Shown in pieces: positions 1 to 5,009 of a DNA stretch of 5,009 nt (position 1 is its first letter; each line of letters opens with the position of its first letter). Source of the stretch: an uncultured Eubacteriales bacterium (GTDB lineage: Bacteria; Bacillota; Clostridia; Oscillospirales; Acutalibacteraceae). The stretch lies in the NCBI GenBank assembly GCA_934465125.1, contig CAKSKO010000107.1, forward strand, positions 1 through 5,009, given 5' to 3'. The notes beneath the pieces were generated by a model. It did not search any database, was not told the origin of the DNA, and saw only the letters and a list, made by a program, of their open reading frames with translations. A program made the translations under genes and the position numbers.

Positions 1-470
1 CTTTAATAGATGATGCAGTCGCAAGGGTTGTCCGTTCTGAGGGCGGATATATTTGGGCTTGCAAAAATTACGACGGTGATGTGATGTCTGACATGGTAGC
101 AACAGCCTTCGGAAGCCTTGCGATGATGACGTCGGTGCTTGTCTCCCCTGATGGTGTTTATGAATACGAAGCAGCACACGGAACAGTCCAGCGTCATTAC
201 TATAAACATTTAAAAGGAGAAAAAACCTCCACCAATTCTATGGCAACGCTATTTGCATGGACCGGCGCTCTTCAAAAGAGGGGTGAGCTTGACCATCTTC
301 CAGAACTCGTTACGTTTGCCCAAAAACTAGAAAAAGCTTCCATTCAGACGATTGAAGACGGAATTATGACCGGAGATTTATATTCTCTTTCTTCTTTGCA
401 TGATAAAAAGGCTGTCGATACAGAAACTTTTCTTGCAGAAATCGGAAAAAGGCTTGAAAAAATTCTATGA
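1..470 (+). CDS. icd: NADP-dependent isocitrate dehydrogenase, C-terminal part (5' end outside window)
   Basis: This is the last 155 residues of a homodimer-type NADP isocitrate dehydrogenase, the enzyme that oxidatively decarboxylates isocitrate to 2-oxoglutarate in the cytoplasm and makes NADPH. The reading frame is open from position 3 and begins [10 protein letters not shown], so the methionine at 81 is internal and the true start lies upstream. The segment aligns without gaps at its start to human IDH1 from about residue 250. The metal-binding aspartates (human D252, D275, D279) are all present, in LIDD and YDGDVMSD. The cofactor stretch [12 protein letters not shown] keeps the arginine and histidine that contact NADP in the family, and the TSTN asparagine is kept. 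It belongs to the eukaryote-like IDH subfamily, not the E. coli Icd type. The stop is TGA at 468-470. rex follows after 36 bp with no terminator visible, so the two may be cotranscribed. Confidence 0.93.
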   Translation, partial: LIDDAVARVVRSEGGYIWACKNYDGDVMSDMVATAFGSLAMMTSVLVSPDGVYEYEAAHGTVQRHYYKHLKGEKTSTNSMATLFAWTGALQKRGELDHLPELVTFAQKLEKASIQTIEDGIMTGDLYSLSSLHDKKAVDTETFLAEIGKRLEKIL

Positions 471-490
471 AACCCGCAGAATCGTCTAAT

Positions 491-495
491 GGAGG
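491..495 (+). promoter_or_regulatory. Ribosome binding site for rex
   Basis: GGAGG lies 11 bases before the rex ATG at 507, which is slightly long. A second ATG at 500 is only 4 bases from it but gives a four-codon frame (M-N-Y-V-stop) that ends at 514, inside rex. Protein similarity supports 507 as the rex start. Confidence 0.6.
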
Positions 496-506
496 AACAA
501 TGAACT

Positions 507-1178
507 ATGTCTAAGCGCGATCATATTTCAATGTCTGTTGTCAGAAGGCTTCCAAGGTACTACCGCTTTTTAACCGAACTATCGAATTCAGGAGTCACAC
601 GGATTTCTTCAAAGGAGCTTTCAGAAAAAATGGGGCTTACCGCTTCACAGATCAGACAAGATCTCAACTGCTTTGGAGGGTTTGGTCAGCAGGGATATGG
701 ATACTTTGTTGAACAGCTTCAAAAAGAAATAGGAAACATCCTAGGTCTTTCAAACCGCTATTCTTCTATTTTGATTGGCGCTGGAAATTTAGGACGTGCT
801 GTGGCGACGCATATTTATTTTCATCCAATTGGGTTCCAATTATCTGCCATTTTAGATAAGGATCCCGCTTTGATTGGAACCAAAATCAATGGAATCACAG
901 TAGACGACGTCAAAAACATTGAAAAAATTTATCAAACATTTCATCCGAAAACTGCGGTTCTGTGTGTTCCAAAAAGTGCAGCTCCTGAGTTATCAAAAGT
1001 ATTATATAACCTTGGAATCAAAAGCTACTGGAATTTTAGCCACTATGACATCAGTCTCGCCTTTCCGGATGTAATCGTTGAAAACGTTCATTTAAGCGAC
1101 AGTTTGATGACACTTTGTTACCGTATTACTGCAGAAAATAAATCATCTCCGTTGAGTCGCAGCGAGTCTTCCAACTAA
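507..1178 (+). CDS. rex: Redox-sensing transcriptional repressor Rex
   Basis: Rex is a cytoplasmic homodimeric repressor that binds DNA when the NADH/NAD+ ratio is low and lets go when NADH binds. The protein has 223 residues, slightly longer than the usual 205-215 because of a polar, serine-rich tail after about residue 208. Residues 1-80 form the winged-helix DNA-binding domain: RLPRYYRFL near residue 14, ISSKELSEKMGL, and the family signature around residues 49-66 containing SQIRQDLNCFGGFGQQGYGY. A Rossmann NAD(H) domain follows, with glycine-rich GAGNLG at 91-96 and an aspartate at the end of the second strand (LDKDP, about 117), as expected for an NAD rather than NADP binder. The end of the domain shows VPKSAAPE, NFSHYD and VENVHLSDSL. 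No Rex operator is visible upstream of rex itself, so autoregulation from this spot is not supported. The adjacent adhE promoter carries two Rex sites, which makes adhE its probable target. Confidence 0.97.
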   Translation: MSKRDHISMSVVRRLPRYYRFLTELSNSGVTRISSKELSEKMGLTASQIRQDLNCFGGFGQQGYGYFVEQLQKEIGNILGLSNRYSSILIGAGNLGRAVATHIYFHPIGFQLSAILDKDPALIGTKINGITVDDVKNIEKIYQTFHPKTAVLCVPKSAAPELSKVLYNLGIKSYWNFSHYDISLAFPDVIVENVHLSDSLMTLCYRITAENKSSPLSRSESSN

Positions 1179-1278
1179 ACCTTTATCTATTTTATGAATA
1201 CTAACAGTTTCACCATATTGTACCGCATTTTTATTAAAATTCTTGGCTATAATAAAAATATGTATTTCTTCTGTTTTC

Positions 1279-1307
1279 TTGACATTAAGCAAACACTTTG
1301 TTATACT
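1279..1307 (+). promoter_or_regulatory. Sigma-70-type promoter of adhE
   Basis: A perfect -35 box TTGACA (1279-1284) is followed, after exactly 17 bases, by the -10 box TATACT (1302-1307). TG at 1299-1300 makes this an extended -10. The expected transcription start is near 1313-1315, giving a leader of about 44 bases before the adhE ATG. DNA upstream of the -35 is AT-rich. Both Rex operators fall on or just after the -10, so bound Rex should block RNA polymerase. Such a near-consensus promoter suggests high output when derepressed, which fits adhE. The start site itself is inferred. Confidence 0.88.
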
Positions 1308-1317
1308 AATAACAAAG
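1296..1317 (+). promoter_or_regulatory. Rex operator 1 (overlaps -10)
   Basis: This is an inverted repeat with two perfect 9-bp arms (CTTTGTTAT and ATAACAAAG) around the 4-bp spacer ACTA. Its 18-bp core TTGTTATACTAATAACAA (1298-1315) matches the known Rex consensus TTGTTAANNNNTTAACAA except for the innermost base of each arm, which is changed symmetrically. It covers the whole -10 box of the adhE promoter, and rex lies immediately upstream. Confidence 0.9.
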
Positions 1318-1318
1318 T

Positions 1319-1336
1319 TTGTTATATTATTAACAA
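1319..1336 (+). promoter_or_regulatory. Rex operator 2 (just downstream of predicted start site)
   Basis: TTGTTATATTATTAACAA matches the Rex consensus TTGTTAANNNNTTAACAA at 13 of 14 defined positions; only the innermost base of the left arm differs. Its centre is 21 bp from that of operator 1, which is two helical turns, so two Rex dimers could sit on the same face of the DNA. It lies in the early transcribed leader of adhE. Confidence 0.88.
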
Positions 1337-1344
1337 TTAAAATC

Positions 1345-1350
1345 AGGAGG
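1345..1350 (+). promoter_or_regulatory. Ribosome binding site for adhE
   Basis: A perfect AGGAGG stands 7 bases before the ATG at 1358. This is near-optimal spacing and fixes the adhE start. Confidence 0.93.
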
Positions 1351-1357
1351 CGACAAT

Positions 1358-3970
1358 ATGTCCGATACAAAAAAGGCGCAGGAAAAGCCTGTAGTCAATG
1401 TTAAAGAAATGATCGATGATCTCGTCAGCAAGGCTGGGGTAGCCCTTCAGGAATACATGAAGCTCGATCAAAAGCAAGTCGATAATATTGTTCATGCAAT
1501 GGCGCTTGCAGGTCTGGACCATCATATGGAACTCGCTAAAATGGCGTATGAAGAAACCGGACGCGGCGTTTTAGAAGACAAAATTATCAAAAACATGTTT
1601 GCAACAGAATATATTTGGCATTCTATTAAATATGAAAAAAGTGTTGGAATTATCGACGAAAACGAGATGGAAGGTTATGTTGAGGTTGCAGAGCCTGTTG
1701 GTATTGTTGCCGGTGCAACGCCTGTTACCAATCCAACATCCACTACAATGTTTAAATCGATGATTTGCGCAAAAACAAGAAACCCAATTATCTTTGGGTT
1801 TCATCCTTCCGCACAACAATGTTCTATTGCTGCAGCTAAAATTGTCCGAGATGCTGCGATCAAAGCGGGAGCACCAGAAAACTGTATTCAGTGGATTGAA
1901 TACCCTTCAATCGAAGCTACCACTACTCTGATGAATCATCCAGATGTTGCGCTTGTTTTAGCAACAGGCGGAGCAGGAATGGTAAAATCAGCGTATTCTA
2001 CAGGAAAGCCTGCTTTGGGCGTTGGCCCTGGCAATGTCCCTTGTTATATTGAAAAAACAGCAAACCTCGAAAGAGCGTGCACAGACTTGATGCTTTCGAA
2101 AACATTTGATAACGGGATGATCTGTGCTTCTGAGCAGGCGGTTATCGTTGACGAAGAGATCGCAGCGCCGTTTGAAAAATTCATGAAAGAAAACAATTGC
2201 TATTTCCTGACAGGCGACGAAATCGACAAGGTTTCCAATTTTGTTATTAACCCTGAAAAACAAGCAGTTAATCCTGCTGTCGTTGGAAAACCAGCTTCTT
2301 GGATTGCAGCGCAGGCTGGTGTAACAGTGCCTGAAAAAACAAAAATTTTGATTGCTCATTTACCGGATGTTGGACCGGAGTATCCGCTTTCCAGAGAAAA
2401 ACTCTCCCCTGTTTTGGCATACTTTACAGTAAAAAACAGCAAAGAGGGCTTTGAATTTGCTCAAAAGATGCTCAATATGGGTGGTTTAGGTCACTCTGCC
2501 GTCATCCACAGCTCAAACAACGAATTAATCCATGCATACGGTGAAGTGATGAAAGTTGGACGCATCATTTCCAATTCTCCATCATCGCAGGGTGCGATTG
2601 GCGATATCTATAACACCAACACCCCCTCTTTGACTTTAGGATGCGGGTCTTATGGACACAACTCAACCACTTCTAACGTATCCTCTGTAAACTTAATCAA
2701 CAAGAAAAGAATTGCCAAGAGGAGGGTCAACATGCAGTGGTTTAAAGTTCCACCAAAAATTTATTTTGAAAACGATTCGATCCAGTATCTCCAAAAAATG
2801 GAGAACATCGAGCGCGCATTTATCGTAACAGATCCTACAATGGTGAAACTAGGTAATGTCGATAAGATTTTATATTATCTCAGAAAACGTGAGAGGTACT
2901 GTCACGCTAAAATTTATTCCGACGTTGAACCGGATCCGGATGTAGAGACAATTATGCGCGGTGTTGCAGAAATGCGAGAATTCCAACCGGATGTTATTAT
3001 TGCTTTGGGCGGCGGCTCTGCTATGGACGCTGCAAAAGGAATGTGGCTCTTCTATGAACATGAAGACGCAACGTTTGACGGTATGAAATTAAAGTTCATG
3101 GATATCAGAAAGCGTGCCTATACATTCCCGAAACTCGGTACAAAAGCAAAACTGGTCGCAATTCCTACCACCTCTGGAACAGGTTCGGAAGTTACCTCCT
3201 TCTCTGTTGTCACAGATAAGCAAAACGGAAACATCAAATATCCGCTGGCTGATTATGCGCTCAGACCAGACGTTGCAATCATTGATCCGCAGTTTGTTAT
3301 GAGTCTTCCAAAATCCGCTACTGCTGATACAGGACTTGACGTATTAACGCATGCTTTAGAAGCTTACGTTTCGGTTATGGCGAGTGATTTTACAGACGGT
3401 TTAGCGCTACAGGCGATCGATATGGTATTCCGTTATCTACCGCGCGCTTATCATAACGGTGCAACTGATGCAGAAGCTCGCGAAAAGATGCACAATGCTT
3501 CTTGCATCGCAGGTATGGCCTTTACGAATGCTTTCTTAGGACTGAACCATTCGATGGCACACAAATTAGGTGGAGAATATCATATCCCTCACGGGCGTGC
3601 CAATGCTGTTCTTCTTCCTTATGTTGTTGAGTATAACGCATCAAAACCAACAAAGTTTGCAACCTTCCCGAAATACGAAACATTCATTGCTGATCAAAAG
3701 TATGCAAGAGTTGCCCAGTTTATTGGAAAAGGCGGTAAAACAGTCGAAGAGAGCGTACAAAATCTGATTCAGGCGATCCGTGATTTAGAGAAAGAAATCA
3801 ATATGCCTGAGAGCATCCAGGCTTGCGGCGTTGATGAAACAGTATTCTTCAACAATTTGCAAAAACTTTCTGAAAATGCTCATGAGGACCAATGTACTAC
3901 TGCTAATCCTCGTTACCCATTGATTAATGAAATCGCAGAGATTTATAAAAAAGCATACTATGGTAAATAA
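1358..3970 (+). CDS. adhE: Bifunctional aldehyde/alcohol dehydrogenase AdhE
   Basis: AdhE converts acetyl-CoA to acetaldehyde and then to ethanol, using two NADH, and so regenerates NAD+ during fermentation. In known members it assembles into long helical filaments (spirosomes) in the cytoplasm. The 870-residue length is normal for a full fusion. Residues 1 to about 445 are the CoA-acylating aldehyde dehydrogenase domain, with [15 protein letters not shown] at 114-128, the nucleotide-site GVGPGNVP at 221-228 and the catalytic Cys256 in [10 protein letters not shown] short basic linker ([10 protein letters not shown], about 449-458) leads to the iron-dependent alcohol dehydrogenase domain. That domain has [10 protein letters not shown] at 551-560, [10 protein letters not shown] at 602-611, and the four iron ligands Asp661, His665, His731 and His745, in the same spacing as E. 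coli D653/H657/H723/H737. No key residue is missing. It has its own promoter with two Rex operators. A ribosome-binding-site-like sequence before in-frame Met459 is described separately. Confidence 0.98.
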   Translation: MSDTKKAQEKPVVNVKEMIDDLVSKAGVALQEYMKLDQKQVDNIVHAMALAGLDHHMELAKMAYEETGRGVLEDKIIKNMFATEYIWHSIKYEKSVGIIDENEMEGYVEVAEPVGIVAGATPVTNPTSTTMFKSMICAKTRNPIIFGFHPSAQQCSIAAAKIVRDAAIKAGAPENCIQWIEYPSIEATTTLMNHPDVALVLATGGAGMVKSAYSTGKPALGVGPGNVPCYIEKTANLERACTDLMLSKTFDNGMICASEQAVIVDEEIAAPFEKFMKENNCYFLTGDEIDKVSNFVINPEKQAVNPAVVGKPASWIAAQAGVTVPEKTKILIAHLPDVGPEYPLSREKLSPVLAYFTVKNSKEGFEFAQKMLNMGGLGHSAVIHSSNNELIHAYGEVMKVGRIISNSPSSQGAIGDIYNTNTPSLTLGCGSYGHNSTTSNVSSVNLINKKRIAKRRVNMQWFKVPPKIYFENDSIQYLQKMENIERAFIVTDPTMVKLGNVDKILYYLRKRERYCHAKIYSDVEPDPDVETIMRGVAEMREFQPDVIIALGGGSAMDAAKGMWLFYEHEDATFDGMKLKFMDIRKRAYTFPKLGTKAKLVAIPTTSGTGSEVTSFSVVTDKQNGNIKYPLADYALRPDVAIIDPQFVMSLPKSATADTGLDVLTHALEAYVSVMASDFTDGLALQAIDMVFRYLPRAYHNGATDAEAREKMHNASCIAGMAFTNAFLGLNHSMAHKLGGEYHIPHGRANAVLLPYVVEYNASKPTKFATFPKYETFIADQKYARVAQFIGKGGKTVEESVQNLIQAIRDLEKEINMPESIQACGVDETVFFNNLQKLSENAHEDQCTTANPRYPLINEIAEIYKKAYYGK
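2720..2734 (+). promoter_or_regulatory. Possible internal translation start in adhE (free alcohol dehydrogenase domain)
   Basis: AGGAGG at 2720-2725 is followed after 6 bases by an ATG at 2732, in frame with adhE (codon 459). It lies exactly between the two catalytic domains. Initiation here would make a 412-residue stand-alone iron alcohol dehydrogenase. The methionine and basic linker are also common in other AdhE proteins, for example the linker methionine of E. coli AdhE, so the match may simply come from Arg-Arg codons (AGG AGG). It is seen in the sequence, but its function is inferred. Confidence 0.4.
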
Positions 3971-3994
3971 ACAATAACATTTATCAATAACAAT

Positions 3995-4056
3995 TCAACA
4001 CAAAAAGGATCGGGGCAAAATCTAATTAGATTTTGCCCCGATCCTTTTTGTGTTGA
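3995..4056. terminator. Bidirectional rho-independent terminator (62-bp perfect palindrome)
   Basis: A perfect inverted repeat with 31-bp arms and no mismatch is centred between 4025 and 4026. The GC-rich part of the stem (GGATCGGGGC paired with GCCCCGATCC) is followed by TTTTT on the plus strand at 4045-4049 and, by symmetry, by TTTTT on the minus strand opposite 4002-4006. It lies 24 bp after the adhE stop and 12 bp beyond the trxA stop, so it can end both convergent transcripts. The complementarity continues another 7 bp outside each T run (TCAACAC at the left end, GTGTTGA at the right end), which a simple terminator does not need. Confidence 0.93.
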
Positions 4057-4068
4057 GTGACAACATAA

Positions 4069-4392
4069 TTAAATTTTTGAATCGATAATATCGGTATAAT
4101 TGCTAAGCGGTTTTACTCCCACTTCTCTTGCAAGAATTTCACCATTTTGAAACAGCATAATTGTTGGAATACTTTGAATTCCATAGCGCGCTGCAAGACC
4201 TTTTTCCTCATCGACGTCTACTTTTGCAACCTTGATTTTTCCCTCATATTTTGTTGCCAGCTGCTCAATAAGCGGTGCAATCATCTTACAGGGTCCGCAC
4301 CAGGTGGCCCAAAAATCTACTAACACTAGTTCTTTTCCTTCAATCAAAGTGTCAAATTCTCCTTCTGTTGGATGCAAAATATCACCTTTCAT
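4069..4392 (-). CDS. trxA: Thioredoxin
   Basis: This is a 107-residue cytoplasmic thioredoxin, the usual length for the family, which reduces disulfides in client proteins through a dithiol pair. The active site is WATWCGPCK, with Cys32 and Cys35, the canonical CGPC. The cis-proline is Pro76 in SIPT, and the buried aspartate and strand LVLVDFWA (about 22-29) are in place, as are KVDVDEE and LFQNGE. No signal peptide is seen. The ATG at 4392-4390 is preceded on the minus strand by an AAGGGGA-type ribosome binding site ending 7 bases upstream, in the 16-bp gap after the reductase gene. The pair should be one transcriptional unit, with this protein as the likely substrate of the upstream reductase. 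The transcript ends at the shared palindromic terminator. There is nothing unusual in its residues. Confidence 0.97.
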   Translation of the reverse strand: MKGDILHPTEGEFDTLIEGKELVLVDFWATWCGPCKMIAPLIEQLATKYEGKIKVAKVDVDEEKGLAARYGIQSIPTIMLFQNGEILAREVGVKPLSNYTDIIDSKI

Positions 4393-4399
4393 TCTTCAG

Positions 4400-4406
4400 T
4401 CCCCTT
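4400..4406 (-). promoter_or_regulatory. Ribosome binding site for trxA
   Basis: The minus strand reads AAAGGGGA just before the ATG at 4392, with 7 bases between. It is not a perfect AGGAGG but is purine-rich and correctly spaced. It lies in the short gap after the reductase stop codon, consistent with translation from a shared message. Confidence 0.6.
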
Positions 4407-4408
4407 TT

Positions 4409-5009
4409 TCATTTTTTAGTCTTCTCTTTTTTATCGAGATATCTCGCCGCTTCCTGGGCAGCAATTAGACCATCTGAAACCGCTTTTGCGATTTGCAGTG
4501 GTTTTCCAATACAGTCTCCCGCGGCATAAAGGCCGGGAACATTCGTTTCCATCTTCCGGTTGACTTCAATATAACCTGATTCAGTCCTGAGCTCTGCCAT
4601 CAATTTATCCGGCGCGATTGAATCTCTTAAAATAAAAATAGCGTCGACTGGAATTCTTTTTTTATCAACTACTACGTACCTAACATTCCCTTTTCCCGTT
4701 ATTTTACTCACTTGTCCTTTTATATGTACAATATTTTCGTCAAGCAACTCTTCTTTATCACGCATGCTGATATATTGCACCTCAACCCCGATCTTTGCTA
4801 AAAAGTTTGCTTCCAATACCGCATCCTGTGTTAATCCCCATACGATAGCTTTTTTGCCCCGATACAGCATTCCATCACATGTTGCACAATAGCTGACGCC
4901 CCTTCCTAAAAACTCTTCTTCTCCAGGATACGGCTTTGCCGTGCTCACTCCGGTAGCAAGGATCACCGTCGTTGCGTCATAATTCACACCGTTTCCCTGC
5001 AAAGCAAAA
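4409..5009 (-). CDS. Thioredoxin reductase-like flavoprotein, C-terminal part; possibly ferredoxin-linked (FFTR type)
   Basis: The last 199 residues of a thioredoxin reductase-family flavoprotein are visible; the frame is open to the window edge, so the N-terminal FAD-binding part is missing. Numbering from the first full codon, the segment shows VILATG (about 15-20), the redox-active pair Cys41/Cys44 in SYCATCDG, and the C-terminal FAD motif YAAGDCIGKPLQIAKA with Asp165. The family reduces thioredoxin, and trxA follows 16 bp downstream. The middle domain is odd. Where NADPH-dependent TrxB has a GxGxxA glycine motif it reads VWGLTQDAVLEA, and where HRRxxxR should bind the 2'-phosphate it reads SMRDKEEL. 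The stretch after this is also roughly 15-20 residues shorter than in E. coli TrxB, and the usual AIGHxPNT is replaced by ILRDSIAPDKL. These changes resemble the clostridial ferredoxin-dependent flavin thioredoxin reductases, which do not use NADPH. Membership of the family is sure; the electron donor is inferred. Confidence 0.9.
   Translation of the reverse strand, partial: FALQGNGVNYDATTVILATGVSTAKPYPGEEEFLGRGVSYCATCDGMLYRGKKAIVWGLTQDAVLEANFLAKIGVEVQYISMRDKEELLDENIVHIKGQVSKITGKGNVRYVVVDKKRIPVDAIFILRDSIAPDKLMAELRTESGYIEVNRKMETNVPGLYAAGDCIGKPLQIAKAVSDGLIAAQEAARYLDKKEKTKK

Noticed and set aside
81..470. Taking the ATG at 81 as the start of a 129-residue gene
   Set aside because: The frame is open to position 3 and the residues before 81 are conserved isocitrate dehydrogenase sequence, including a metal-binding aspartate. 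The gene is simply cut by the window edge.
1248..1253. TATAAT as a second -10 box upstream of adhE
   Set aside because: No -35 element stands at a workable distance; the nearest candidate, TTGTAC at 1218, is 24 bases away. The DNA here is AT-rich enough to give this by chance.
1227..1259. AT-only inverted repeat (10-bp arms at 1227-1236 and 1250-1259) as a rex terminator
   Set aside because: The stem has no G-C pairs and a 13-base loop, with no T run after it on the plus strand. It would be too weak for a terminator.
1988..2359. 123-codon minus-strand frame inside adhE
   Set aside because: It lies wholly within the strongly conserved adhE coding sequence and its Cys/Phe/Arg-rich translation matches no family I know. 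It is a shadow frame, as are the other shorter frames inside adhE, rex and trxA.
3972..3992. Two CAATAACA copies after the adhE stop as a Rex site
   Set aside because: They are direct, not inverted, repeats, so they do not form the palindrome Rex needs, and they lie downstream of the gene.
4232..4529. Two overlapping plus-strand frames across the trxA-reductase junction
   Set aside because: They are antisense shadows of trxA and the reductase, have no good ribosome binding site, and have low-complexity translations.
4409..5002. Taking 5002 as the start of the reductase gene
   Set aside because: The codon there is TTG, the frame continues to the window edge, and the protein would lack the N-terminal FAD-binding domain. 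It is a partial gene.

Overview
The window looks like chromosomal DNA from a low-GC, fermentative Firmicute, most likely a member of Clostridia. Supporting signs are AT-rich DNA with strong AGGAGG-type ribosome binding sites, a clostridial-style Rex repressor, a full-length bifunctional AdhE, and a thioredoxin reductase-like protein of a kind I associate with clostridia. I cannot name the genus. All five protein genes concern redox metabolism and no mobile element, CRISPR array or RNA gene was seen.

Layout, left to right. Positions 1-470 (+) hold the 3' end of an NADP-type isocitrate dehydrogenase gene. After 36 bp comes rex (507-1178, +), encoding the NADH/NAD+-sensing repressor. The 179-bp gap that follows (1179-1357) holds a strong promoter for adhE with two tandem Rex operators over its -10 and start-site region. 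adhE (1358-3970, +) encodes a complete 870-residue aldehyde/alcohol dehydrogenase and carries an internal ribosome-binding-site-plus-ATG exactly at the junction of its two domains. A 62-bp perfect palindrome (3995-4056) forms a terminator that can serve both strands. On the minus strand, converging on adhE, lie thioredoxin (trxA, 4392-4069) and, 16 bp upstream of it, the 3' two-thirds or so of a thioredoxin reductase-like gene (5009-4409) that continues beyond the window.

How the genes work together. Rex should repress adhE when NADH is low and release it when NADH accumulates, so that AdhE can convert acetyl-CoA to ethanol and regenerate NAD+. This is the classical Rex circuit, visible here as regulator gene, operators and target side by side. 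The convergent pair is a thiol-redox system. Its reductase keeps the CATC redox centre and a C-terminal FAD-binding motif, but the places where NADPH-binding signatures (GxGxxA and HRRxxxR) should be are visibly degenerate and the domain is shortened. It may therefore be a pyridine-nucleotide-independent, ferredoxin-linked flavin thioredoxin reductase (FFTR type) rather than a normal NADPH-dependent TrxB. That is the most interesting point in the window.
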